Part shown: positions 1 through 8,260 of the stretch, piece after piece | Numbering within the stretch: the stretch's first letter is position 1 | Layout: each line of letters starts with the position of its first letter | DNA from: an uncultured Eubacteriales bacterium | GTDB taxonomy: Bacteria > Bacillota > Clostridia > Oscillospirales > Oscillospiraceae | Reading direction: 5' to 3' | Length of the DNA stretch: 64,000 nucleotides | Assembly: GCA_900317425.1 (NCBI GenBank) | Contig: ONGR01000008.1 | Location: 1-64,000, forward strand | Made by a program: the position numbers and the translations under genes | Notes under the pieces: model-generated | The model's input: the letters and a program-made list of their open reading frames with translations, nothing else | The model's database searches: none | What the model was told of the DNA's origin: nothing

Positions 1-687
1 CATTTCAGCACGGCAAAAAGCCTGGGACGCAATCAGGAGCACTTCCGCTGTGCCAACTACAAATCCGGCCGCGGAAACTGCAAGATCCACTATATCCGGG
101 ATGTGGTGCTGGAAAAAATTGTGTTGGCAGCAATCAGTGAATTGGCGGATTTTGTCCGATGCTACGAATCCGTTTTCCTGTTCCTCCTGGCAAAGAAGAA
201 TGATTCGCTGCGGCAGAAGAGTTTGCAGGAGACGAAGTCCAAGCTGGCGAGAAGCCAAAAACGTGTGGATGAGATCGACCGGATCATTTCCCGTCTGTAC
301 GAGGACAACATCGTCGGAAAGTTGAGTGACGAACGTTTTTCAAAAATGTCGGCTAACTACGAAACAGAGCAGAAGGAACTGGTGCAAACCATCGCGCTCT
401 GTGAGCAGGAATTGCGGAAGGCGGACAAGGCGCAGGTCGATCTCCGTATGCTACTGAAGGGACTGCGGGAGTTTACCGAGGTACGGGAACTGACGCCTAC
501 CATCGTGAACACGTTGATCCGCCGTATTGAGGTCCACAACAATGACAAGTACGACGGTCACTGCCATGTAAAAGTGGATATCTATTTTACAGCAGCTGGA
601 ATGATTACGCTTCCCACAGAAAAGGAACTGGAAAAGCTGATGGACGAAATTCGCCAAGACCCTCAGCAGTATCGCATAACAGCATAA
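1..687 (+). CDS. Large serine site-specific recombinase, C-terminal part (5' end outside window)
   Basis: The frame is open from the first base, so the start lies upstream of the window. The visible 228 residues carry a recombinase zinc-ribbon remnant (C..Y.SGRGNC..H.IR), then the motif VLEKIVLAAISELADFV, a long coiled coil (about residues 55-150) and a C-terminal DUF4368-like tail. This is the usual C-terminal half of the resolvase/invertase-type large serine recombinases of Tn4451/Tn1549-like conjugative or mobilisable elements, which cut and join DNA at element ends. The catalytic serine domain is not in view. Such recombinases usually lie at one end of their element, so the element end probably falls between here and the trigger factor gene. 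Confidence 0.9.
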   Translation, partial: HFSTAKSLGRNQEHFRCANYKSGRGNCKIHYIRDVVLEKIVLAAISELADFVRCYESVFLFLLAKKNDSLRQKSLQETKSKLARSQKRVDEIDRIISRLYEDNIVGKLSDERFSKMSANYETEQKELVQTIALCEQELRKADKAQVDLRMLLKGLREFTEVRELTPTIVNTLIRRIEVHNNDKYDGHCHVKVDIYFTAAGMITLPTEKELEKLMDEIRQDPQQYRITA

Positions 688-692
688 AAACA

Positions 693-726
693 GGAATGGT
701 GCAGTCCCGAAAGACTACACCATTCC
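693..726 (+). terminator. Long hairpin just after the recombinase stop
   Basis: GGAATGGTG at 693-701 pairs with CACCATTCC at 718-726, and AGTC/GACT extends the stem around a CCGAAA loop. No T-run follows, so it may be a weak terminator or part of the element end. Confidence 0.45.
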
Positions 727-752
727 ATACATGTGAAAATACTTCCTTATCC

Positions 753-786
753 CCCCGGAGCAAAATCCCTCCGGGGTTTCGATTTT
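753..786 (+). terminator. Rho-independent terminator-like hairpin
   Basis: CCCCGGAG (753-760) pairs with CTCCGGGG (769-776) and is followed by TTTCGATTTT. The T-run orientation fits plus-strand transcription from the recombinase; it lies between that gene and the convergent trigger factor gene. Confidence 0.55.
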
Positions 787-809
787 GATAATTTTGATGA
801 TAGAACAGG

Positions 810-2057
810 TCAGATGCGAACGGCGCTGTCCACCACCACAGCGCGGGCCCGGAGCAGCCGGGTCTCGTGGATGAGCCGCATGACGGGCATCAGCTTTTTG
901 ATCTGTTGGATGGGTACACCGTGCTGCTGGGACAGACGCTCGTACTCCGGCTCCACGTCCGCCTCGGTGACGGTGATGTTCTCCCGGCGGATGATCTCCA
1001 TCATGGCCAGCTCGTAGCGGGCGGCGTATTCGGCCTGGGTGCGGGCCCGGGCGCGGAGATCGTCCATGGTCATGCCGGCCATCTCCAGGTACTGATCCAG
1101 CTCCATGCCCTGGGACTGGATGTGGGCGGCCAGCTGGCCGATGAGGCCGGTGAGCTGATCCTCCACCATGGCGTCGGGGAGGTCCACCTCCATGTTGGCG
1201 ATGACCTGCTCCATCAGCTTGTCGGCGAAGGCGCCCCGGGCCTCGGACTCCTTGCGCTCCAACGCCTGGGCCATGATGGACCGGCGCAGGGCGGCGGCGT
1301 CGGCATAGCCCTGGGCTTTGGCAAATTCGTCATCCAGCGCGGGAACGGTATAGCGGACGATGGCGTGGGCCCTGATGTGGAAGGTGGCGTCCTTTCCGGC
1401 CAGCTCCGGGGCATATTGGGTGGGGAAGGTGACGCGGATATCCCGCTCCTCGCCCGCGCGGATGCCGGCCACCTGCTCCTCAAAGCCGGGGATGAAGGCG
1501 CCGCTGCCCAGCACCAGGGGATACTGCTCCGCCTTGCCGCCCTCAAAGGGCACGCCGTCCACGAAGCCCTCAAAATCCATGGTGACCTGGTCGCCCATGG
1601 CGGCCCGGTCCACGTTCTGACTGACGGTGTGGGCGCGGCAGTACTCCTCCATGGCGGCTGTGGTGTCGTCGTCGCTGAGCTCCACGGAGGGATAGACGGC
1701 CTTGAGACCCTTGTACTGGCCCAGCTTCACCTCGGGGTAGAGGGTGATGAGGGCGGTGAACAGGTAACCGCCGGGGCCGATGTCGGTGATATTCAGGGTG
1801 GGGGCGCCCACCACCATGAGACCCTGGCTGTTGACAGCCTCCGTCAGTGCGGCGGGGAAGGTGGCGTTCACCGCGTCCTGGTACAGGACGTCGGCACCGT
1901 GCTTGGCCTCCAGCTGGGATCGGGTCTGGCAGTCCTCAAAGAGTTTTTTGGCATTTTCAAAGGCGGCGTCCAGCGCCTGCTGCCAGACGTCCTGCTCAAC
2001 GCGGATGGTCAGCAGTACCTGGCGGTTTTCCTTGTCCTCCCGACGGATCATGGTCAT
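810..2057 (-). CDS. tig: Trigger factor-like peptidyl-prolyl isomerase, divergent paralogue
   Basis: 415 residues with the trigger factor layout: an N-terminal domain (about 1-110), an FKBP-type PPIase domain (about 150-235; GDQVTMDFEGFVDG, then FIPGFEEQVAG) and a helical C-terminal chaperone domain. Trigger factor normally docks on ribosomal protein L23 through a GFRxGKxP loop near residue 45 and shields nascent chains. Here the stretch between FENAKK and LEAKHGADVLYQDAVN reads LFEDCQTRSQ and the GFRxGKxP signature is absent. PPIase and chaperone parts look complete, so this is probably a ribosome-independent paralogue rather than the main tig; a second, canonical copy would be expected elsewhere. 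A GGGAGG ribosome binding site precedes the ATG. It is divergent from the PAP2 gene. Confidence 0.85.
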   Translation of the reverse strand: MTMIRREDKENRQVLLTIRVEQDVWQQALDAAFENAKKLFEDCQTRSQLEAKHGADVLYQDAVNATFPAALTEAVNSQGLMVVGAPTLNITDIGPGGYLFTALITLYPEVKLGQYKGLKAVYPSVELSDDDTTAAMEEYCRAHTVSQNVDRAAMGDQVTMDFEGFVDGVPFEGGKAEQYPLVLGSGAFIPGFEEQVAGIRAGEERDIRVTFPTQYAPELAGKDATFHIRAHAIVRYTVPALDDEFAKAQGYADAAALRRSIMAQALERKESEARGAFADKLMEQVIANMEVDLPDAMVEDQLTGLIGQLAAHIQSQGMELDQYLEMAGMTMDDLRARARTQAEYAARYELAMMEIIRRENITVTEADVEPEYERLSQQHGVPIQQIKKLMPVMRLIHETRLLRARAVVVDSAVRI

Positions 2058-2181
2058 GGGTGGTTCCTCCCTTTTTCTTGTTTGACAGATGGATACAGTA
2101 TACCCAAAGGCGGAGAAATTGGCAACTGTTTTGTGGAAAAGAGGAGATTGCTAACGAATTGTAAATTCTCACCGCGACCAT

Positions 2182-2209
2182 TTGCATTTTGGGAAAGATG
2201 TGGTAAAAT
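2182..2209 (+). promoter_or_regulatory. Promoter for the PAP2 gene
   Basis: -35 TTGCAT at 2182-2187 and -10 TAAAAT at 2204-2209 with a 16-base spacer, about 35 bases before the ATG. Confidence 0.55.
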
Positions 2210-2245
2210 AAGCGCTAATCGACCACATATCTCCGGAGGAGAAGC

Positions 2246-2920
2246 ATGAAGACCATCATCCAGTATTTCAGGACCCACCGCTACGTGTGGTGGGGACTTT
2301 TTGTGCCGTGTTATCTGGCGGCGTTTTTTACCATCGAGCATTTTATCACCGACAACTATTGGGCGACCCAGACCCCCATCGACGACTGCATCCCCTTCTG
2401 CAAGTACTTTATCATCGTCTACGACGCCTGGGCGCCGCTGCTGGTGGTGCTGGGCCTGTATTTGATCGTCAAGGATCCGGAGGGCTACCGGCGCTACATG
2501 TGGTCGCTGATCTTCACCTACACGGTGTCCACCCTGTTTTGCGTCCTGGTGCCCAATGGCCAGGACCTGCGTCCGGCGGTGGTGGAGGGCGGCGACCTCT
2601 TCGCCTGGATCGTGCGGCTGACCTACGCCGCGGACACCAACACCAACGTGTTTCCCAGTGTCCACGTGGTGGGCGTGCTGTCGGCCCTGTTCGCGGTCTA
2701 TCACACGCCGGGCCTGAGGAAGTGGACCTGGCGCGTGGGTGCCACGGCGCTGGGCGTGGTCATCATCGCCGCCACGCTGCTGGTCAAACAGCACGCCTTC
2801 ATCGACATCCTGGCCGGACTGGTGGTGGGCGCCATCGGCTACGTGGTGGTGTACGTCATCATCGGCAGGCGGCGGGACAAGCGCATTTCAGAGGAGAAAG
2901 CGAGGAACGATCCGGATTGA
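2246..2920 (+). CDS. PAP2-superfamily membrane phosphatase
   Basis: 224 residues with about six hydrophobic segments. The PAP2 signature is visible as FPSVHVVG (about residue 138; the PSxxxH-type motif) and KQHAFIDILAG near residue 178 (catalytic His and the Asp partner), preceded by a LRP. These enzymes dephosphorylate lipid phosphates, such as phosphatidate or polyprenyl diphosphate, at the membrane; the substrate cannot be told from sequence. A GGAGGAG ribosome binding site precedes the ATG. It is transcribed alone: its own promoter lies upstream and a terminator overlaps its last codons. The basic C-terminal tail (RRRDKR) is probably cytoplasmic. Confidence 0.8.
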   Translation: MKTIIQYFRTHRYVWWGLFVPCYLAAFFTIEHFITDNYWATQTPIDDCIPFCKYFIIVYDAWAPLLVVLGLYLIVKDPEGYRRYMWSLIFTYTVSTLFCVLVPNGQDLRPAVVEGGDLFAWIVRLTYAADTNTNVFPSVHVVGVLSALFAVYHTPGLRKWTWRVGATALGVVIIAATLLVKQHAFIDILAGLVVGAIGYVVVYVIIGRRRDKRISEEKARNDPD

Positions 2921-2935
2921 TCGTTCCTTCTTTTT
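2903..2935 (+). terminator. Terminator overlapping the end of the PAP2 gene
   Basis: AGGAACGATC (2903-2912) pairs with GATCGTTCCT (2919-2928), followed by TCTTTTT. The stem starts inside the coding region. Confidence 0.8.
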
Positions 2936-3007
2936 ATGCTATGAAAAAATGCAGCAAAAATCCGCTCAAAGATGAGAAAAAACCATACGGCGGCCGGCAA
3001 CACAGAA

Positions 3008-3036
3008 TTGACGGACGCAGTGGGGCGTGTTACAAT
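3008..3036 (+). promoter_or_regulatory. Promoter for nfnAB
   Basis: -35 TTGACG at 3008-3013, 17-base spacer, -10 TACAAT at 3031-3036; 77 bases upstream of the nfnA start. Confidence 0.7.
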
Positions 3037-3112
3037 AAAAAATGGTGGGCGAACGGGCCTGCCTGCGGTCAGACCGCATTTGGTAATGAAGAAAGGAAAG
3101 AGGGATCCAGAC

Positions 3113-3955
3113 ATGTATCGAATCGTAAAGAAAGAAGCGCTGAAGCCCACCGTGATCCTCTATGAGATCGAGGCCCCTATGGTCGCCAGAAAGGCCGAGC
3201 CGGGCCAGTTCATCATTCTGCGCGTGGACGAGCTGGGCGAGCGCATCCCCATTACGATCCACGATTTTGACCGCCAGAAGGGTACGGTCACCATCATCGT
3301 GCAGACCGTGGGTGCCACCACGGAGAAGCTGAGCCACAAGCAGGAGGGCGACTGCCTCCAGGACTTTGTCGGTCCCCTGGGCAAGCCCACCGAGACCGAG
3401 GGCAAGAAGAAGGTCTGTGTGGTCGGCGGCGGCGTGGGCTGCGCCATCGCCTATCCCGTGCTGAAGAAGTTCCACGATAACGGAGCCGAGGTCCACGCAG
3501 TGGTGGGCTTCAAGAACAAGGATCTGGTCATCCTGGAGGATAAGTTCCGCGAGGCCAGCTCTGTGCTGAAGATCTGCACCGACGACGGCTCCTACGGCCA
3601 GAAGGGTCTGGTCACCCAGGCGCTGAAGGAGCTGCTGGACGAGGGCAACCAGTACGACGAGATCTTCGCCATCGGGCCAATGATCATGATGAAGTTCGTC
3701 TGCAAGACCACCGAGCCCTACGGCGTGCCCACCACCGTGTCCATGAGCCCCATCATGATCGATGGTACCGGTATGTGCGGCGGCTGCCGTCTGACCGTGG
3801 GCGGGGAGACCAAGTTCGCCTGCGTGGACGGCCCCGACTTCGACGGTCACCAGGTGGACTGGGATCTGGCTGTCAAGCGCAACCAGATGTACCGGGAGTT
3901 CGAGATGCACAAGCACGAGGAAACCTGCAACTTGTTCAAGAAGGAGGCCAAATAA
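3113..3955 (+). CDS. nfnA: NADH-dependent reduced ferredoxin:NADP+ oxidoreductase, alpha subunit (NfnA/SudB-like)
   Basis: 280 residues from the ATG at 3113, which has a GAAAGGAAAGAGG ribosome binding site; an upstream in-frame ATG at 2972 lies before the promoter and is not used. The protein has a ferredoxin-NADP reductase fold: FAD domain with RIPITIHDF, NAD-binding domain with VCVVGGGVGCAIAYPV, and a C-terminal [2Fe-2S] loop (GMCGGCRLT, then FACVDGP). NfnA pairs with NfnB to bifurcate electrons between NADPH, NAD+ and ferredoxin in the cytoplasm. The gene ends one base before nfnB, so the two are translated together. Related alpha subunits act in sulfide dehydrogenase, but the NfnAB pairing is the usual reading. 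Confidence 0.92.
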   Translation: MYRIVKKEALKPTVILYEIEAPMVARKAEPGQFIILRVDELGERIPITIHDFDRQKGTVTIIVQTVGATTEKLSHKQEGDCLQDFVGPLGKPTETEGKKKVCVVGGGVGCAIAYPVLKKFHDNGAEVHAVVGFKNKDLVILEDKFREASSVLKICTDDGSYGQKGLVTQALKELLDEGNQYDEIFAIGPMIMMKFVCKTTEPYGVPTTVSMSPIMIDGTGMCGGCRLTVGGETKFACVDGPDFDGHQVDWDLAVKRNQMYREFEMHKHEETCNLFKKEAK

Positions 3956-3956
3956 G

Positions 3957-5348
3957 ATGCCGAATATGAGTCTGAAGAAGAACGAGATGCCCTCCCAGGA
4001 TCCCAACGTTCGCAATAAAAACTTCCTGGAGGTGGCTCTGGGCTATACCGAGGAGCAGGCCCTGGACGAGGCTGCTCGCTGCCTCAACTGCAAGAACCAT
4101 CCCTGCGTGGGCGGCTGCCCCGTCAACGTGAAGATCCCCGAGTTCATCAAGAAGATCACCGAGCATGATTTCGAGGGCGCCTACCAGGTGATCCACGAGA
4201 CCAGCTCCCTGCCCGCCGTGTGCGGCCGTGTCTGCCCCCAGGAGAGCCAGTGCGAGAAGTACTGCATCCGCGGCATCAAGGGTGAGCCCGTGGGTATCGG
4301 CCGTCTGGAGCGCTTCGTGGCCGACTGGCATAACGCCCACGTCAACGAGGCTCCTGCCAAGCCCGAGTCCAACGGCCATAAGGTGGCCATCATCGGCTCC
4401 GGCCCTGCCGGCCTGACCTGCGCCGGCGACCTGGCCAAGAAGGGCTACGACGTCACCGTGTTTGAGGCTCTGCACCTGGCCGGCGGCGTGCTGGTGTACG
4501 GCATCCCCGAGTTCCGTCTGCCCAAGGCCATTGTCCAGAAGGAAGTGGACGGCCTGAAGGCCATGGGTGTGAAGGTGGAGACCAACATGGTCATCGGCCG
4601 CGTCTGCTCCATCGACGAGCTGATGGAGGAGTATGGCTTCGAGGCCGTGTTCATCGGCTCCGGCGCCGGCCTGCCCATGTTCATGCACATCCCCGGCGAG
4701 AACCTGAAGGGCGTGTATTCCGCCAACGAGTTCCTGACTCGCATCAACCTGATGAAGGCCTACCGCGAGGACAGCGATACCCCCATCATGGATCTGAAGG
4801 GCAAGACCGTGGCGGTGGTCGGCGGTGGCAACGTGGCCATGGACGCCGCCCGCTGCTCCAAGCGCCTGGGCGCTGACGTGTACGTGGTGTATCGCCGCGG
4901 CATGGAGGAGCTGCCCGCCCGTAAGGAAGAGGTGGAACACGCCATCGAGGAGGGCATTATCTTCAAGACCCTCAATAACCCCGTTCAGATCAACGGCGAT
5001 TCCGAGGACTGCGTGTCCTCCATGACCTGCATCGAGATGGAGCTGGGTGAGCCGGATGCCTCCGGCCGCCGCCGCCCTGTGGAGAAGGCCGGCAGCGAAT
5101 TCGAGCTGAAGGTGGACGCCGTTATCATGTCCCTGGGCACCAGCCCCAACCCGCTGATCAAGAGCACCACCAAGGGCCTCGAGGTCAACAAGAAGGGCGG
5201 CATCATCGTCAATGAGGACGGCCTCACCAGCCGCGAGGGCGTGTATGCCGGCGGCGATGCCGTTACCGGTGCCGCTACCGTCATCTTGGCCATGGGCGCC
5301 GGCAAGCTGGGCGCCAAGTCCATCGACGAGTACCTGAGCAACAAGTAA
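3957..5348 (+). CDS. nfnB: NfnAB beta subunit / glutamate synthase small chain-like flavoprotein
   Basis: 463 residues. The N-terminal part binds two [4Fe-4S] clusters (CLNCKNHPCVGGCPV, then CGRVCPQ..QCEKYC), followed by an FAD domain (IIGSGPAGLTCAGDLAKKGYDV at about 143) and an NADPH domain (VAVVGGGNVAMDAARC near 284). The C-terminus has the GD.VTGAATVILAMGAGK flavin-binding signature. This is the subunit that carries the bifurcating FAD and reduces or oxidises NADP(H). It is often annotated gltA, but the partner gene nfnA directly upstream and the lack of a glutamate synthase large subunit favour NfnB. A strong terminator follows. Confidence 0.93.
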   Translation: MPNMSLKKNEMPSQDPNVRNKNFLEVALGYTEEQALDEAARCLNCKNHPCVGGCPVNVKIPEFIKKITEHDFEGAYQVIHETSSLPAVCGRVCPQESQCEKYCIRGIKGEPVGIGRLERFVADWHNAHVNEAPAKPESNGHKVAIIGSGPAGLTCAGDLAKKGYDVTVFEALHLAGGVLVYGIPEFRLPKAIVQKEVDGLKAMGVKVETNMVIGRVCSIDELMEEYGFEAVFIGSGAGLPMFMHIPGENLKGVYSANEFLTRINLMKAYREDSDTPIMDLKGKTVAVVGGGNVAMDAARCSKRLGADVYVVYRRGMEELPARKEEVEHAIEEGIIFKTLNNPVQINGDSEDCVSSMTCIEMELGEPDASGRRRPVEKAGSEFELKVDAVIMSLGTSPNPLIKSTTKGLEVNKKGGIIVNEDGLTSREGVYAGGDAVTGAATVILAMGAGKLGAKSIDEYLSNK

Positions 5349-5371
5349 ACGGACAAATACATAACCGTTAC

Positions 5372-5405
5372 GGGGCCTCACCAACAGGTGAGGCCCCTTT
5401 TTGCG
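5372..5405 (+). terminator. Rho-independent terminator of nfnAB
   Basis: GGGGCCTCACC and GGTGAGGCCCC form an 11-bp stem around AACA and are followed by five T. Confidence 0.95.
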
Positions 5406-5417
5406 CAGGATTCCGTC

Positions 5418-5446
5418 TTGTTTTCAACGGGGCGGTATGGTATAAT
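5418..5446 (+). promoter_or_regulatory. Promoter of the ABC exporter gene
   Basis: -35 TTGTTT (5418-5423), 17-base spacer, consensus -10 TATAAT (5441-5446), 38 bases before the chosen ATG. Confidence 0.75.
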
Positions 5447-5483
5447 TTCTAAATTGGAAACGAATGCAAGTGAGGATATCGCT

Positions 5484-7238
5484 ATGAACGAAAAGACCGG
5501 CCGGACCCGATCTCTCCTGGGCCGCTTCCTGTCCTATTTCAAAAACCACAGGAAGCTGTTCTTCCTGGATATCAGCTGCGCCTTTATGATCGCCCTGATC
5601 GACCTGGCTTTTCCGTTGATCTCCCGCACCGCCATGTACCACTGGCTGCCGGAGCGCAAGTTCACCGTGTTCTTCGGGGCGATGGCCGCCGTGGTGGTGG
5701 CGTACATGATCCGCTCCGGACTCAGCTTTGTGGTCAGCTATTGGGGCCACACCTTCGGCATCCGGGTGGAGGCGGATATCCGCCGGGATCTCTTTGCCCA
5801 CATGCAGGAGCTGGGCTTCGACTTCTATGACCGCAACCGCACCGGCCAGCTGATGAGCCGCCTGACCACCGATCTCTTCGAGGTGACAGAGCTGGCACAC
5901 CACGGTCCGGAGGATCTGTTCATCTCCGCCGTGACCATCATCGGCGCGGTGATCGTCATGTTTTCCATCCGCTGGGAGCTTGCTCTGGTGGTGATGATCA
6001 TCGTGCCCAGCCTGCTGGTGCTGGTCATGCGCCGGAGAAAGTGCATGGGCGCGGCGTCCCGGGAGGCCAAGCAGAAGACCGGCACCATCAATGCCGAGAT
6101 CGAGTCCAGCCTCAGCGGCGTCCGTACCACCAAGGCCTTCGCCAACGAGCAGGAGCAGCAGGAGCGCTTCGACGGCGCCAACGAGGTGTTCAAGACCGCC
6201 AAGCGGAATTTCCACAAGGAGATGGGTCTGTTCAACGCCAGCATGGAGTTTCTGGTCACCATCCTGCCTGTGGCGGTGATCTCCGTGGGCGGCTGGCTCA
6301 TCATGCGGGAGCGGATGAACTACATCGACCTCATCACCTTCAGTCTGTACGTGACCACCTTTGTCACGCCCATCCGCAAGCTGGCCAACTTCGCCGAGAT
6401 GTTCTCCAACGGCTTTGCCGGCCTCAAACGCTTTGCCGAGCTGATGGACACCCGGCCTACCATCCAGGATGCCCCGGACGCAGTGGATCTGGAGAACGTG
6501 AGGGGACAGGTGACGGTGGACCACGTGTCCTTTACCTACGATACCGTCACCGAGGTGCTCCACAACGTGTCGCTGAACGTGGAGGCGGGGGAGACCATCG
6601 CCATCGTGGGTCCCAGCGGCGGCGGCAAGAGCACCCTGTGCCAGCTGCTGCCCCGGTTCTATGACGTGACGGCCGGCTCCATTTCCGTGGACGGCCAGGA
6701 CGTGCGCCATCTGACCCAGCGGTCCCTGCGGCGGAGCATCGGCATCGTGCAGCAGGACGTGTTCCTCTTTGCCGATACCGTGCGGGAGAATATCCGCTAC
6801 GGCCGGCCCGGCGCCACCGACGAGGAGGTGGCTGAGGCCGCGAAGCGGGCGGAGATCTACGACGACATCATGGCTATGCCAGACGGTTTTGACACCTACG
6901 TGGGTGAGCGGGGCACCCTGCTCTCCGGCGGACAGAAGCAACGGGTGGCCATTGCCCGCATCTTCCTGAAGAATCCACCCATCCTGATCCTGGACGAGGC
7001 GACCTCCGCGCTGGACAGCGTCACCGAGAGTCGGATCCAGCACTCCTTCGACGAGCTGGCTGCCGGCCGCACCACCCTCATCATCGCCCACCGACTCAGC
7101 ACCATCCGCAAGGCCCACCGCATCCTGGTGGTCCAGGACGGCGTCATCGCCGAGCAGGGCACCCACGAGGAGCTGTTGGCCCAAAACGGCGCATACGCCA
7201 AGCTCTACCACACCCAGAACCTGGGGGAGATCGCATGA
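5484..7238 (+). CDS. ABC exporter, fused membrane and ATPase domains
   Basis: 584 residues from the ATG at 5484 (AGTGAGG upstream, start lies downstream of the TATAAT box). Residues about 20-300 form the six-helix membrane domain of type IV ABC exporters; the ATPase domain has Walker A GPSGGGKST, signature LSGGQKQR, Walker B ILILDEATSALD and the switch AHRLST. One such half-transporter usually works as a homodimer to export drugs, lipids or peptides; the substrate cannot be inferred. Its stop codon overlaps the start of the S4-domain gene by four bases, so the two are co-transcribed, although a functional link is not obvious. Confidence 0.9.
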   Translation: MNEKTGRTRSLLGRFLSYFKNHRKLFFLDISCAFMIALIDLAFPLISRTAMYHWLPERKFTVFFGAMAAVVVAYMIRSGLSFVVSYWGHTFGIRVEADIRRDLFAHMQELGFDFYDRNRTGQLMSRLTTDLFEVTELAHHGPEDLFISAVTIIGAVIVMFSIRWELALVVMIIVPSLLVLVMRRRKCMGAASREAKQKTGTINAEIESSLSGVRTTKAFANEQEQQERFDGANEVFKTAKRNFHKEMGLFNASMEFLVTILPVAVISVGGWLIMRERMNYIDLITFSLYVTTFVTPIRKLANFAEMFSNGFAGLKRFAELMDTRPTIQDAPDAVDLENVRGQVTVDHVSFTYDTVTEVLHNVSLNVEAGETIAIVGPSGGGKSTLCQLLPRFYDVTAGSISVDGQDVRHLTQRSLRRSIGIVQQDVFLFADTVRENIRYGRPGATDEEVAEAAKRAEIYDDIMAMPDGFDTYVGERGTLLSGGQKQRVAIARIFLKNPPILILDEATSALDSVTESRIQHSFDELAAGRTTLIIAHRLSTIRKAHRILVVQDGVIAEQGTHEELLAQNGAYAKLYHTQNLGEIA

Positions 7239-8026
7239 GCATGGACAAACGGGAACTGTTGGACCGGGCGGCCCGGGACGGCGAGGAGCGATTGCTGCTG
7301 GGCCGGATCTGGGACAAGTACGATCAGTGCCGGAACCGGAATATTCCATCTCATTCCGATTTTTTATCGCCCCAGGAGCAGGCGGCGGCGGAGCGGCTGC
7401 TGCACATGCTGGGGGCCGCCGACGGCTTCATCTGGTGGGGCGGCTATGAGAGCGCGGAGCGGCGCCAGCTCCATTTTCTGCCGGACTGGCAGGAGACGCC
7501 GGACTACGACGCCATCCGCTGCCTGCGGTGCAGCTTTTATGAGCCGGGGAAGCTGACCCACCGGGACTTCCTGGGCAGTCTCATGGGTCTGGGATTGACC
7601 CGGGAGAAGATCGGCGATATACTGGTGTCGGAACATGAGGCGGACGTCCTGGTGTCGGACAGCGTGGCGGATTTCCTGCTGCGGGACTGGACCGCCGCCG
7701 GACGGACGGCACTGAAGGTGCAGGAGATCGGCCCGGAGGAACTGACCGTGCCGGTGCAGCAGGTGAAGGAGCTGCGGGACACGGTGTCCTCTCTGCGGCT
7801 GGACAGCGTGCTGGCGGTGGGCTTTTCCACCAGCCGGGGCAAGGCGGCCGAGGCCGTTGAGACGGGGCGGGTCCAGGTGAACTGGACCGTGTGTCAGAAG
7901 CCGGACAAGCAGGTGGCCGAGGGCGACGTGATCAGCGTGCGCGGCGCCGGAAAATGCCGGCTGACGACGGTGGGAAATATGACGAAAAAGGGCCGTATTT
8001 TTATTACGGTGGAGCGATATTTGTAA
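7235..8026 (+). CDS. YlmH-family S4-domain RNA-binding protein
   Basis: 263 residues; an ATG overlaps the ABC transporter stop and a second ATG lies two codons on. The central region (YESAERRQLHFLPDW.., then LGSLMGLGLTREKIGDILV) is typical of the YlmH family and the C-terminal about 70 residues form an S4 RNA-binding fold (LRLDSVLAVGFSTSRGKAAEAVETGRVQVNW, GDVISVRGAGK). YlmH in other Firmicutes is linked to rescue of stalled ribosomal complexes and to division gene clusters; here it is not next to sepF or divIVA. GGGGGAG serves as ribosome binding site. Confidence 0.85.
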   Translation: MSMDKRELLDRAARDGEERLLLGRIWDKYDQCRNRNIPSHSDFLSPQEQAAAERLLHMLGAADGFIWWGGYESAERRQLHFLPDWQETPDYDAIRCLRCSFYEPGKLTHRDFLGSLMGLGLTREKIGDILVSEHEADVLVSDSVADFLLRDWTAAGRTALKVQEIGPEELTVPVQQVKELRDTVSSLRLDSVLAVGFSTSRGKAAEAVETGRVQVNWTVCQKPDKQVAEGDVISVRGAGKCRLTTVGNMTKKGRIFITVERYL

Positions 8027-8041
8027 GTGTTAGGAGATTCT

Positions 8042-8260
8042 ATGGACCAGAAAAAGATTGACCGTATCAATGAGCTGGCCCACAAGGCCAAGACGGCGGC
8101 AGGGCTGACGGCCGAGGAGATCCGGGAGCGGGACGTCCTGCGCCGGGAATACATCGACTCGGTGGTGGGCAACCTGCGCCGGGAACTGGAACACACCTAC
8201 GTGGTGGATGCGTACGGCAACAAGTGGAAGCTGAAGGGGAAGGGAGGCTTGAAGTCCTGA
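8042..8260 (+). CDS. DUF896 family small protein
   Basis: 72 residues. A GTG at 8027 is in frame, but TAGGAG lies just before the ATG at 8042, so that start is preferred. The sequence (IDRINELAHKAKTAAGLTAEEIRERDVLRREYI) matches the helical hairpin of DUF896/YnzC proteins, and the tail (DAYGNKWKLK) fits the family. Function is unknown beyond reported connections of the Bacillus protein with the SOS region. The stop overlaps the next start. Confidence 0.85.
   Translation: MDQKKIDRINELAHKAKTAAGLTAEEIRERDVLRREYIDSVVGNLRRELEHTYVVDAYGNKWKLKGKGGLKS

Noticed and set aside
867-2249. A 460-residue plus-strand open frame opposite the trigger factor gene
   Set aside because: It is antisense to a clear gene, very rich in Gly, His and Val as expected of a high-GC shadow, and has no ribosome site.
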